Shown here piece after piece: positions 13,303 through 25,577 of a stretch of DNA of 64,000 nt (the stretch's first letter is position 1; each line of letters begins with the position of its first letter). The position numbers were made by a program, and so were the translations under genes. A model generated the notes under the pieces. That model was not told the DNA's origin and did no database searches. It was given only the letters and a program-made list of their open reading frames with translations. The DNA comes from Cinnamomum chago (lineage: Eukaryota > Streptophyta > Magnoliopsida > Laurales > Lauraceae). The DNA is taken from NCBI GenBank assembly GCA_038049695.1, contig CP142453.1, forward strand, positions 126,517,001 to 126,581,000, written 5' to 3'.

Positions 13303-14089
13303 ACCACAAAAACCCCAAGCGGTAGCTTAGTTGGCCTAGGTTCACGGTTTGCACCAGGAGGTTGTATGTTCGAAAATGCACTACCATACTAATGCTACAG
13401 GGGAGTTTACCTTGCTTCCCTTTGGCCCGGAGGCAGTGGCGGATCCAGGATTCAAAATCACTGGGGGCACGATTAAGTAGTAGGGGTCCGGGGGCAACGT
13501 CCCCGGAAAAAAAATTTTGGGTTATTTATATGATTGCAAATGATTTTTTCTTCTTTTTTTCTTCATACTTAAGTAAAAACAATACACAAAAAAAATAGTA
13601 GACCTTTTACATACACTATCAGTAACTAATACATAGAAAGGTGCATTCAAAGACAGATAGTTTGTAGATTTCCACTGCATTGCAAATCATGCCCAGCAAA
13701 GACAAATAGTGTGCAGATTTACCCCAAACCTTTTATATGGAGCACATATAATATAATAATTTCAAGCAATAAAACAAGACATATTTATTTATCACAATTG
13801 TTCTCTACGAGTTTTCATTGGGGGGCCTGGTTCAATGTCACGGGAGGCCTAATTAATTTGGGCCTAACTTAGTGAACATAATTTTTTTTTTCCCAAAATT
13901 CACTGGGGGCCTTATGGAAAAAATTAATGGGCCCACCAAAATTCGAATTGAAACTTAGAAATCCACTGGGGGCCCAGGCCCCCAGTGGTTCTATACCCCA
14001 TCCGCCTCTGCCCGGAGGTATTAGTCCAGGCCATAGGGGTGGTTGGGAACGCTCAAGGATAGCAAAAAAAGAAAACAAAACCACAAAAA
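13303..14089 (+). mobile_element. tRNA-derived SINE, interrupted by a hAT element
   Basis: The body runs 13313-14079 and is flanked by a 10-bp direct repeat, accacaaaaa (13303-13312 and 14080-14089). Near the 5' end is a pol III A-box-like motif, ggtagcttagttgg (13321-13334), and a B-box-like motif around gttcgaaa (13368-13375). The 3' end is A-rich (gcaaaaaaagaaaac). When the hAT insertion and one copy of its 8-bp duplication are taken out, the body is about 182 bp, a normal SINE size. There is no coding capacity, as expected. Confidence 0.75.
13434..14010. mobile_element. Non-autonomous hAT element inside the SINE
   Basis: A 577-bp element is flanked by a perfect 8-bp target duplication, cccggagg (13426-13433 and 14011-14018), the size made by hAT transposases. 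The ends are imperfect inverted repeats: left CAGTGGCGGATCCAGG, right (reverse complement) CAGAGGCGGATGGGG, both leading into 'cactgggggc'. The CAG(T/A)GGCGGA terminus is typical of the Tip100-like hAT group. It has no transposase frame. Confidence 0.85.
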
Positions 14090-16246
14090 AAAATTTCCAC
14101 TTGCACCCTTCTGCTGGCCCAACTCATGAGAGACCTGAACCATTGAAAATAACTGTGCTCTCTGTAACGAGTCATAACAAATGCTACTATGATGGAAGTT
14201 GGAAAATATTGATCACTTAGAAAAATTGAAAATGAAATATTAAAAAAATCACTTATCTCATGATAGTCGGTGTGACAGTGGACCCAAGTCTTTGGAGCAT
14301 TTGGACTTTTTATTTTTTACTAGTGCAAATGGCCTGAGTAATTAAAAAATCATTAAAATTTCTAATTAGAAATATTTTTAAATATTTAAATAAATATTAA
14401 TATATAATTCCTGATAAAGATGAAAACTCTTTAGAGAAATTTTAGGTAGCTGAAAATATTTAAAGAAAGATCAAGTAAATAGTAAAGATTTTAGAACCTT
14501 GATTTGATTATATTTGTGCTTAGCCATAAATTGAGTATCATTTCAGAATTAAAAGTGGATTTTGGATTTGATTGGCTTCCACAATGGGCCCCACAAATTA
14601 ATTAATCTTACCCAATATCTAAAGAAAAATAAGAAGAAAACTGTCCATAATGGGCCCCTCAAATTAATCTTACTGAATATTGAAAGGAAAATAAAGAGAA
14701 AAAAATAGCATAATATAGCCTATGAAAGTGGCAATCGCTCTGGTATCAAAAAGGGCTCTTTGTGTGTTGGTATAAAAAAAAAGTGGCTTTCGTAAATTGT
14801 GAGTTTAGAAATAAAGAAGACTTGAAAATTTATTTGGTTAAATTAGTAAATATAAAAGATTATATATTAAGTGTGGATTTTGAAATTAACTAGGCTTCCA
14901 CAATGGTCTCCACTGATTAACTATAAGAAATAATGAAAGAAAAATAAGAAAAAAAAAAAAGGATTCATCATTCAGTGGAGAACCATTTATTTTGATAAAT
15001 ATTACTGATGATAAATAAATAATAATATATTATTTCTTTTAGATTTTCCTCTCTTAAGATATTTCTACAAATATTTAAATATCAATACCATATTTTCAAT
15101 TTTGGGCCGGCTAGTTTTATGTTAAAGGAAAGGGAAAGGAATGTTGGGGCACTCGTGCAGCTTTACCGCTGATGTTAGAAGCGGTAAAGTCCCATTTGAA
15201 ACTTTAAACGGAGGGAAAGTTGCTTTCTTGCGTAGCTGGTGTTTTAGCCCTATGCACATTTATCGGTGCTCCTCTAAAGTCCATTTGCAAGTTTTCCTCC
15301 TCTCCAAGAGGAGGAAATCTTGTATTACGGTCATAAACCTTAAAATCAAATATTTTTTCCTTTTTTTTACTTTTGTGATCTGGCTAAGGGTTAAGGCCTA
15401 CATCTTGATTGGGTCACGAGTCGGGGCTTAGGTCCACACAATGATGGATGGGCATGTATAATTAATGTTTAAATATAATATTATTAAATTACAACAAATA
15501 CAAAATATATTGCTTGTTTGGTAAATTTACTTTACTTGTGATTAGATCTTGAAGTTCTCTGCCTGATATTGATAGATCAATGATTCTAATAATATAGCAT
15601 GATTAATTAGGAGTGGGCCCCAACTAACTTGTGCTTTGGGAGAGTGGGAGGGTTTTTTAAAGACTTGGGTTGGATTTGGGGTGTCCAATCGCCATTAAGA
15701 GTAGTTTCTGCAAATTTTGGGGTCATAAGGGCGGAAATGCTGCTGCCAAACTTAACTACAAAAGAAGGCTTGCTTATAAGTTTAACACTGCTTATATTGG
15801 TGGTAACCTGCATTTAAAGCTTTACCGCTGCTTATATCGATGGTAATATTAATGGGGTCCTTACACATTTACACGTGCAAATTAGTACAAACAAATGGCT
15901 CCTAAGATTTTATCTCAAAAGAATTTATAATATCAACATCATTAAACACTATGGATGTTAACCATAAAGCTAGTATAATTTGTTGGGGGCCGATTTCTTG
16001 CCTAAACCCTATCCAAAAAGAGATCTTCTCATTGTAGCTGTGGATCCCATAATCCACTCTCAAAGCACCATCTAGAGGTCAATCACTAGGTAGGCAGGTT
16101 TTTTTCTACTCCGACACCAGTGGACCAGCTTAGGGGAAAAAAAAGAAAAACTTCCCATCTATCATACGTAACTTCAATGAATCAAAGTGGGCCCCAAGAG
16201 TCCGACCACATAGGGATATTGGGTCTACTCTTTGGTCACTCATGGG
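14090..16246. other. Intergenic DNA with dispersed repeat pieces
   Basis: No gene was found. A segment around 'gcttccacaatgggcccc' (about 14553-14591) recurs in diverged form at about 14872-14910. A second repeat at about 15253-15332 has a relative at 42.14 kb. Copies of a 'gctttaccgctg' word occur at about 15160 and 15820. Confidence 0.55.
15253..15332 (+). repeat. Dispersed hairpin repeat, copy 1
   Basis: Contains 'tttcctcctctccaagagga', which folds back on itself, and ends 'aaatcttgtattacggtc'. A similar segment lies at 42137-42217. The family is unknown and it may be part of a MITE. Confidence 0.7.
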
Positions 16247-17049
16247 TAGGAGTGTTCATGTCCCAAACTAAGGAATATCCAAGCCCACCCCGGCTTCTAA
16301 TCGGTGTGTCCAAGCTGCCCAGGCTAGAATTGGGTTATAAGGACGTGGCCTAAGTAAAGCTGCAAACGGGATGATTCTAGATCAGAACCATAGTGGACTC
16401 GGACTAATTTTTAAATAGCGGTTCTGGAACTAATTCAGAACTTGTTTTGTTGGTTCCAGATCCGGATTTGGTTCCAGAACAGGGTCCATATAGAGAACTA
16501 AAATCTAGTTTCAAAATCAATTCTAATTTCTCATTATTCTTATTTTTTCTTAAAATAAGCATATCGTTCAACTTATAACAGTACATCAAGTCTATTACTT
16601 CCAGTACTATACATAAAAATGTTAAAAAAGTTTATTCTAATGTACAAATTTGCAACATTAAGGATTCATATGCCGGGTCTCGAATCCACGAGTCAGAACC
16701 TATATATACCCAAAATGGACCCGCTTATCAATCGGAACTTAAATTGGGTTCTGGACCCGGACCCATTTATGAATTGAAACATAAAATAGGTTTCGGACCC
16801 CCTTTTTTGCAGGTCAGAACTTTCGCGTAATCCGATAATCAGATACCCGTTTGCAAATGTAGGCCTAAGCCCGAGATTGATATATATAGTTTAACGAGAA
16901 AGTTAAATTTAATGGTGTTGAGTTTAGCTCAATTAGTTTGGTCTTGACCTTTTTCAATAACGACTCCCCTTCCACTGCATTTTCCTATTGTTAATCAAAA
17001 GGCCCAAGCCCGGGCCAAGTCGGGCTGGGCCCGGTCCATGAGCACCCTA
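16247..17049. mobile_element. Outer hAT element in a gene promoter
   Basis: Flanked by a perfect 8-bp target duplication, ctcatggg (16239-16246 and 17050-17057). Ends: left TAGGAGTGTTCATGTCC, right (reverse complement) TAGGGTGCTCATGGACC, typical of Ac/Ds-like hAT elements. The total is 803 bp; without the nested inner element and one copy of its duplication it is about 288 bp. It has no transposase. Its right end is 66 bp before the TATA box and 191 bp before the start codon of the ATP6AP2-like gene. Confidence 0.85.
16355..16861. mobile_element. Inner hAT element nested in the outer one
   Basis: A 507-bp element with a perfect 8-bp target duplication, ggcctaag (16347-16354 and 16862-16869), and inverted ends: left TAAAGCTGCAAACGGG, right (reverse complement) TACATTTGCAAACGGG. 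The interior is made of repeated 'ggttctgga' and 'ggacccgg' words. It has no coding capacity. It must have inserted after the outer element, because its duplication is made of outer-element sequence. Confidence 0.87.
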
Positions 17050-17114
17050 CTCATGGGACGATTGTGGTCAGGACCGTAGGTTCGGAGGATCCGAACTACC
17101 CATTTCACTCATGA

Positions 17115-17239
17115 TATATATATTTACCTTTCGCTCCTCTTCCTCTAACATGTGTGTATTCCTCTGTTTGTTTATTCGATCTTGATCTTCTCTTCTTCTC
17201 TCAGAGCTCCATCTACTCTCTATCTATCTCACACACGCG
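17115..17239 (+). promoter_or_regulatory. Core promoter and leader of the ATP6AP2-like gene
   Basis: A TATA-box candidate, tatatata, is at 17115-17122. It is followed by a pyrimidine-rich leader (ctcctcttcctc, cttctcttcttctctc), a common plant arrangement, up to the start codon at 17240. An upstream atg at 17150 opens an 11-codon frame (MCVFLCLFIRS) if it lies within the transcript. Confidence 0.5.
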
Positions 17240-20200
17240 ATGGATTCTCATCTCTGCTCAAAATTCTATCTCCTGATGTTTGTTTCCGCCATCTGCCTTC
17301 AGATCAAGGTTCGTATGAGATCCCTCTTTCTCCAAATCTAACTTTTAAAGCAGATTCTATGGAATTGATGCAGATCTGACGGTGTTCTTGTTTGTTTTAC
17401 TCGATCTTCTTCATCCAGGCCGAAGGCAGAGACTCGGTTGTCTTCCTCGACAGCCCTAGCCATCCTTACTTACGCACTGCTTCTTCTTCAATCCAGGTTG
17501 GTTTAAATCTCTATCTCTGATCTCAATCCTCTCATTCTCTTCACTTGCGGAATTTTTAGGGTTTGAGGTTTCTGTTGTTGATTCCCTTTTGTTATTGGAC
17601 GGAAGAAGTTTTTGAGGTTTACGTTTAGTTAGGGTTTCACGGATTTGAATCTGGTGTTTGAAGAAAATCAAGCGTTTTAAGATGATAACGAGATGTTCAT
17701 ATCACTAAAAACGATCTGATTCAGGATCGTAGTCATGATGTGGAATTAGATATTTGAGTAGAGATTTAGTTGATGATATTCTGAAATAACAGTTGGATTT
17801 TGAATGTATTTGCACAAGGAATGATGGAGGAATTTGATTACAGTGATTTTATTGCCTTCAGCAGTTGTGTTTTCACGAATTTCGTTTTATATAGATAGCT
17901 GAATGATGATGAAGAGGTTTGGTTTTCCATTGTAAAGTCTAGTGCCTGAGACCTGGTTGTGTCTGATCTCAGTTTCAATATCTTTTTTTATTGTTAGTAG
18001 TGGTTTGTTTTCTGGTGCTGAATTTTTTTTCTAAATGTCTCTGCTTTCAGTATGATTGGTTCCTTAAAACCTACTGGATTGCGAATGCTATTACTATTAC
18101 ATTCAACCTTGTTTTGTGATCTTCGCGACCTTAACTTTTCTCAGGCCATGGTCTCAGATAATTGGGAGAAAAAATAATACAACAACAACATGTTTTGTTT
18201 TGGTACCCACTAGGACCATGTCATAGGCACCCATTCAATCGGTGTAGTTAAAAATTCTGAAAAATGCAAAAAACCATCAACAAATAAAAAATCTGAAAAA
18301 GAAGATTTTTTTTATAAGCTTGCAAATATGTGCAGGTTTTGTTGTTTTTGAATCAATCTTGGTTGTTTTTAGCACTTGTGCATTGTTCATCACTTTATCC
18401 AACAAATTAGGACCCTTATCAATTATAGATATGATGCATCATGAGAACGTGACTTTACATTACGTGGAACTTGGACGACTAAATAGAATAGAAGACCTGA
18501 ACAAGCATGAAAAGAAACTTAGATACCAATTAATTTGTTAATTATTGCATTCATGTAACAAATTCACAGAAGTATTGGTGTAGAAGTCACTCTAAAGTTC
18601 CTAGTTTGAACTTTTGAAGACTTTAACTTGGGGTCAGTGGTCAAGACTTAATGTTGTTCCCTGAGACTGGTGGCTTCTTCTTCTTTTTTTTTTCCTTAAA
18701 TCTTTTGTCTTTATCTTTAATTTATTACCATATTGAGTTTTGAGTTGACTCAGACCTTTTATCTTTAATTATTCCAAACCAATGAGTTTGGGTTGAAACC
18801 AAATCGGTTCACCTGGTCGACTCTTAACTTAACTTTACTGGTCGACTCGTAACCTAACTTTACTCGACTCTGGTTTGGCCGAATCATTGGGTCAGCTTAA
18901 ATTAAAGATACAAATGTTAATGATACAATAGAGTGGCAGAAGTAAAAACTCTTAAATTAGAACCAAAAATTGAAATTACAGTTCACATAAAATTTATTTT
19001 GATTTTTTAGCTATATATTTATATTTATTTATTTCATATTTTTTTTATAAATTTTTATATTCTTATCATTGGAAATGTGTTTTATATTCTTGTTCCTGCA
19101 ATGAAGTTATGTTATTGAAACGGTGCATGAACCACTGCAGAAAGATATAGTTAAAACCATTGTGTCATGTTACATTCATTGAGTTTAAGCTGGATTACCT
19201 TTTTTTTTTTTTTTGACTAATTACCAATGTTTATGTTACTGGGATCCCTTGTCACAGTTGAATATTTCTAGTTTTATTGATGGTAAAACTGGAATAGCTG
19301 ATATGGATGGGTGTGGTTAACTGGGATCAAAGCCATGCTGTCAGCACCAAAACCCTGATGTTCATTGTTTTCAGCTAAACCATCAATGAATTTAATTTAG
19401 TGCTTTCTTTTCCCTTCTGGTTGTTTGAAACTTCCCGAGATTAGCAATATTTGTGCAATCTGATTGATGAGATCCTTATGTTGAGACACAGCAGAACTCG
19501 ATGTCGCTTTCTGAAGTTGGTGCTGCTGTTTCGGTTCTACTTGGTCTCGCACCTCCTGCTTCTCTTCCACCTGATTCTTCATCAAAGGTTGAGTTGATAA
19601 TTTAACATCATTTCTTTTATACGGTTGTCATTTTATGTCAAATCTTGTTGACTGGTTACATTTTCTTGCAGTTGGATGAGGTTCTCTTGCCCAATCCATT
19701 TGATAGGCCTCATGCTGTTTTCATGCTGGAAGTCAGAGGAGTTGAAGGTCAGTGAAAAAAATTGCTGTAACTGAAGTATATTGACATAAGGAATGTACAA
19801 TGCCAGCACCCGGCCCCCCCATCAAGTAAATGGGCGAACCTTTGGAATACAAGAAACCAGATGCAGCTAAGAAATTAAATCGTTCACAATGCACATTTCC
19901 TTCCTATAGACTCCCACTTTTGCCATCTTATTGGGCTTCCATGAAAGATGACATGAGATTTTAATCAATCAGGACTTTTAGTCCTGCTGCCCTTATGACA
20001 TAACTTACGGTTTTCTATTTTGTATTTTAATTTTGTGGGGTCTTTCTGCAACAAATAAAACTAATAGAATCGGTTTCTCGTTTGGCATTGGTGTTCCTTG
20101 TGAATCCTGTTTTCTGGAAACCATGCTTTTCATTTTTTGTTTTTTCCCAAGAGTAATCATACTCTTTGATTTTGTTTGTCAGTAGCTTCATAAATTATCT

Positions 20201-23200
20201 TTTATCCACAGATGCATCACTGTTTCTTGAGCATCCAAATTTCCAAGTTGGTGGTGCCTCGAGCAGTAAGGTTCTTGTTGAATCAAAGAAAGTTGATATT
20301 GAACTTGCAGGTGATTGAATCAGGAATCTGTTTCCTCTGCATGCTTAATTTTATGTGATGTACCCATACTCTTAAATGCACTGCAGTTTAATGGCTAAAT
20401 GATCCTGGTGTTTGTTTGTTGCAGATGAAGATGATGTTTCTTTGGCTTTACTAGACAAACCTGATGAGATTGAAAGTGATCTCAATGATAAAGAACTTCA
20501 TGACTTAGTTAGTACAACATGTCTTAATCCTATTTGTTTTTTGCTCTCCTCTTTGAGGTCTAAATTACGTTATTTTAACATGAAATTCTGAACATATTGA
20601 TTCAGGCAAACTGGTTAGGTGGATCATATGTTGGGACCCTGAATGATTTGGATGGGGAGTTGACACTCCCTTTGGCCAGTGGCGCACCTTTAAGACTATA
20701 TATGTCAAAGGTTTATCACATGATTCTTTTATCTATATTTTAACATGGATATCTGCTCATATAATGAATTGGACCACAACCATATATATTTTTTGTTGCC
20801 CCTTATTGGAAGTTTTGGATATGGCTTACAGAAAGCAGACCGAGAATTTGCCATAAGTCTTGCTTCTTTGGTTCACAATATTAGAGTAGCTGGAGAAATG
20901 CATGCAGATTTTGTTGGGGGCATGCGAAACCCAGCAGAAATTTTGACTGGCTGTTTCACAGGCATTCAGGTGATTAAATCTTTTTGGATCCTCTTTTTTA
21001 ACTTATCTTTCTGGATCTGTGTTTTTTTTTTTTTTTTTCCTAACTTATGAACTTAAAATTTTTCATGCTGCCTTTACCCAATGGCAATTTTTGAGGAACT
21101 ACAGTATGTTTCACAAGTCACTTCAGAGGAGAGGGGACTGGTCTGGAGTGTTTTCTTTGTAGTGACATATATGGATGTGGAGTGCGTGAAAACTCACCCT
21201 GAACCAATCACCAAGTCTCATGATTTGCCCTGGACTACAAAAAAAAAACCTCAAGGGTTCAGATTGCAAGGTTTGCTGATTGGATTGAGATTTTTTTTTC
21301 CAACTCACCATTTGTTTCCTGAACAACAACCACCACCACCACTACCTTGAAGCACACACTGACACACAAATCTATTCTCATCCAGGTGGGTCCTAAAAGG
21401 TCTCCCACCATCGCATTAAACGTTGTTTTGGAGAGTCAGAAACTCAATTTGCCTTGGACGGTTACTGATGGGGCTGCCAATGGGTCAGAGCACATAAAAA
21501 GCCACTGTTTTGGCTCAGTGAGGATTGTAGGGCCCAAGTTTGAGTTTCACATGGACTGCAAATTCTGAATCCTATCCTGCCGGTAAAGGTTATTTGAGTC
21601 TGAGTCCAAGCCAAGAAAACAAAAGGAAAAGAAAAAAAAATAAGTCAAACAAAAAGACTAAAAGAAAACCCAGTACCCAACATTGGGCATGATTAATCAT
21701 CAACAAAAACAAAATGGAAAACACTAACAAGTAACACCTGATATATTTTAAAGGAAACTTCATTCTCTGCCATCTGATCATCTTCATCATCATAAAATGA
21801 AACAGAAATATGAACTCTAACTTCCTAACATCATCATCATCTCAGATTTGCTCAAATCTGGAACCCTACCTTTGTTATTCAGCTTTTAAAATATTAAAAT
21901 CTGAAGGGAAATAGACATTTCCCGTCACAATAATCTCATATTTTCTCAAAACAGTTTCAGCTGATGTCAGTACTATCTAGACACGATAAGAATCTAAAAC
22001 TAGTTGAGCCTTGGTATAATCAGAGCCCAGCAGGCTCATACGGTAGGGCCAGTTTTAGTCTTATACCATATGGACATTATATGGATTTAAAAAATAGCCG
22101 AGGTTCATATAATAAGAGTCCCATGGGCTTGCACTCTGGGGTCTGAGTCTGGCTTGATAGGGGTTTTGGACCCTACATTAGGCTCAATGCGGCCCATTAT
22201 GGCCGCCGGATGGTCCAGATCCACTGTTATTAGACTCGGTCTTGAGCGAGTTTGGGTCAAACTTGGGTCCATTGACAAACCTAGTCATTGAATTGAGTAC
22301 AGGCAGTGTGGTGAGTACTCAGGCAGGCGAATTGAACTCAAACCAAATCAAGGTGAGTTCGGATGAGTTCTTTAAACAACACCACTAGATCACTAGAGAG
22401 AGCGATGTTGATCAAGATTCATGGCCATATGATGATCAGATTCACTGTGCAAAATGGAGACCCTTTCTTTGACTTAGACATTGGTGATTGGTATGTTGAT
22501 TTATATTTAGAGAATCAACCAGCTTCTGTTGGTAAAGAATTTGAGGAGAATTTAGATTTGAGGAGAATCTGCCAGTACGGCTATTAGATCTGAGTTTTGG
22601 TCTGTGACCAAAATTGTTAGGAGATGTCGAGTGGCAGACACAATTGACTTAAGTGATTTATGATCGGGCTCAACACTGTATTAGTGTACAACTTCAAATA
22701 ATTGGAAGATTGTTCTTTGACAAAAAGAAAAAAAATGGAAGATTGTTGAGTACAATGAATGGAGTAGAACAACTAAATTCATAGTGTTGATGGACACTTA
22801 GTTCACTTAGTCAAATCTGGCAATTGAACTTGGAATGAGATCCGACAATACAACAACCATCACAACTTGATCAAGTCAAAGGAGGAAAGAGTCGAAAGAC
22901 CTTTCCATCATCTATTTGTAAATTGGATGATATGAAAGGAAAACAATTGTGGGTCTTTGGCTTATGAGTGTTACTTTTGATCCAGGACATTAAAGCTACT
23001 TGCCAACTCGAGGGCGAGTTCCTTGAACCAGGAGGAAATGTGCAATCCAACCCATTCGGATCTATAAACTATTCCAGGACAAATGAATTTATAGGCGCAG
23101 GCTCAAGACCATTCCCATCTGGTCCTAGCAATTTGCCCAGGCCCAGAATGGGTCTGGCCCATCCCAACAGCAGGCTCAGCAACAGTCCCAAATTGGGCTC

Positions 23201-25341
23201 ATAACAGATGTTGTTCCATCCCAAAAAGAAGCCCACAGCCTGCAATTTGTACAGCTGTATTTGTGCATGAACAGTGCCACAATTCCTCTGTAGGACATAT
23301 TTCCTTCAAAACTTTCTTAATAATATATTAGTTGCATTAGGAATTTAGGAGTCATTTATATTAAGTAAGTTGAGTCGGGTAAACTCTTGTATGTAAATGT
23401 GGTTTAGGGTCAAACGCCGCCACAAGGACTGCCACCGTAAGGGCAGAACTGAATGAATTTTTCTATGCTTGAATAAAATTCCCTTCAAGGGCTTGTTCTG
23501 GTGGAGTTTCACGATTTTTCCTTCCACAATTCATATCTATGCTGGTCTGGAGTGATTCAGTGGTTGTTTACCCTCTTCTCTTGTGATTCTGGTGTTCAAA
23601 AAGACAAAAGACTCCAAGCTGCTGAATTTTCCTGAAGAAACTGCAGAACAGTTGATTGCATTGGAGTTGCTGCTCTTCTTGAGCAATTAGGATTCCATCA
23701 CATGGTTACCCTTTTCTGCCTGGAGTTTAAAAGTTGTTATGTTCGAGTTGACTTAGCATGTGTCAGCATGGCCTGTTTTGCTTTATACATGCATCACATA
23801 TGGCTCAGATAGAAGTATGTACCTTTTCCATGATTATTGGAAGACTGCTTTCCTGGATGCATGCTAGTGTGTTTTTTCTAGAGAGTTTGATGTTTTTTTT
23901 CCCCATTACATTTTCTGCACATTTTGCTTGTACTATTGAAGTCAGTAATTTAAATGCATCACAGGCTTTGCGGGAGCACTATGGTCCAGGTGGTGCTGTT
24001 GAGCAGGGAATGGACCTCTTCCTAACTACACTAACAAAGTTATATGATTCATTACATTTGGCCTACAGAGGTCAGTTGATTCCCGAAAACATGTGAAATC
24101 GATATATTTTGGTCGAGTGTTTCTTTATTTTCTTGAAAACATATGGATGGTATAATGTCAGGGAAAATTGTGGGTGTTGTCTTGCTTGATGAGAAATCTT
24201 CTCAAAACTCGGGGAGAATGTTGGATGTGAAGTTTTCAACTCGGGTGCCACGGCGGTTAGAGGAAGTTGGCCCCCTTGACCCTACTTTGAAGTCAGTGCT
24301 GTTGGTTAGGCGTACTCTTGCTTGGATAACTGGGTTGATTCTTCTGATCTCAACACTCATCGGGGTGAGGCTTCACTTACTGATATGTTTCACTTATTTT
24401 CTTTGTTCATCAGTTTTATAAAAAATGCTTTGTTCCTTTATGCTAAACGTTGTAAACTTTCTGATTTTCTAAAAATACTTGGTGTTTGATAAGAAACGAA
24501 ATCTCAGAATCTCATATGCGCTAACCTTTCTAACTTAAAAAAATAGCAAAGTCAGATTACTCACATAAAGTTCTTTGCAAAATGTGTCTATGAAAAACAT
24601 AACCTCAAATATTTCTGATTTATAGACATAACAGTAGTTTGGGATCTCATTTATTGTTCACAATATTCTCTTTCATGTTCCATTGTGGAAAGCTCATGAT
24701 TAGCAACAGGAGCGGCCCTTGTTTCACGTCTGTGATTGAAAACTAAATGCCGTTCTTCCTTACAATCTGCATTTACTTCTTTTCTACTTTGGTAAATTAT
24801 CATCTGGATAGTTACACTCTAATAGGGTATGTTTTGATCCAGTTGTCTGTCTTGTTTATGAGTGGGCCCTAATGCATTAATCAGCTCAAGCAAATCACAA
24901 GTGAGTTCTGTTAAGTGAGTCTGCAGTCTGCACCCATGGTGCCAACTTATGGTCAAAGGTGCACCTATACCAGTGGATAGTCCTTTAATAAAATGGACAC
25001 CTCTAGATCAAACCCTTTGTCTGTTACTTGGAGCCCAAAAATTATCCCTCAGACCAGGTCATTTCAGAAATGTGTGTATTTATATTGATATACATCACTT
25101 GGACCAGAACGACATTTATTGTTTGACAGGAACAGGAATGATACTTATTACCCCAAGAAAGGAGGTGAGACACCACCCCTTCATGATCAAATCTCAAATA
25201 CCACACACATACATGAATCCCATTGTGGCAATTATTTTTCTTGCCATTTTGTCATCACAAGAAAAAATTCAAAACTGTGTTCGCTTATGATACAGTTGAG
25301 GAAACAGAACCTTCACATAAGCGAATAATTGCTTCAAAAAG

Positions 25342-25372
<31 letters not shown>

Positions 25373-25577
25373 TTAAGTTAAGACTCATGAAACTGTTAAT
25401 ATTGCGATGATATTTACAAAATTGTCAAATCTAGACTGGTTTTACTTAATTCGGGTTTCCATTAATTTGAGTTGTAGTGCTGATTATCTGTCACTTCCAA
25501 TCTCTCAGATCTATTTGCTATTCAATATGCCACTCACAAGGGATACTCTTCTTTATTCTAACGTCAAGCTTGACTAA
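17240..25577 (+). CDS. Type I membrane protein, ATP6AP2/renin-receptor-like (DUF7794 type)
   Basis: Eleven exons: 17240-17308, 17419-17496, 19495-19587, 19672-19747, 20212-20310, 20425-20507, 20606-20710, 20832-20969, 23965-24070, 24162-24364 and 25509-25577. Phases fit, giving 372 aa. There is a signal peptide (1 to about 23), a lumenal domain, one membrane span (about 334-355) and a 17-residue tail ending NVKLD. Plants annotate this family only as an ER or membrane protein (I recall Arabidopsis At3g13410). I see a match to human (pro)renin receptor ATP6AP2 (350 aa, recalled sequence): both have 'SVVF' soon after the signal peptide, an 'SMS/SMG' step, NPFDRPHAVFMLEVRGV against NLFHRPRATVMVMVKGV, a late 'HYG.../RYG...' helix, and a short tail after the single span. 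ATP6AP2 acts in V-ATPase assembly; the same role here is inference. Exon 3 has a tandem cagcag acceptor. Intron 8 is 2995 nt. Confidence 0.85.
20970..23964 (+). other. Long intron 8 with probable retroelement remnants
   Basis: This 2995-nt intron of the ATP6AP2-like gene has a different texture at about 21330-23600. The end part (about 23340-23560) has 'gccgccacaaggactgccac', 'gaataaaat' and a T-rich tail, resembling the 3' or LTR end of a plant retrotransposon. No intact gag or pol motif was seen, so the identity is uncertain. A short palindrome, cagatttgctcaaatctg, is near 21844. Confidence 0.3.
25345..25371. repeat. (TA)n microsatellite
   Basis: An AT dinucleotide run in the last intron of the ATP6AP2-like gene. 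Confidence 0.9.

Noticed and set aside
22363-22587. An intronic frame of 74 codons as a retrotransposon gag or other exon
   Set aside because: Not joined to the host gene by frame or splice sites, and no conserved gag or zinc-knuckle pattern visible.
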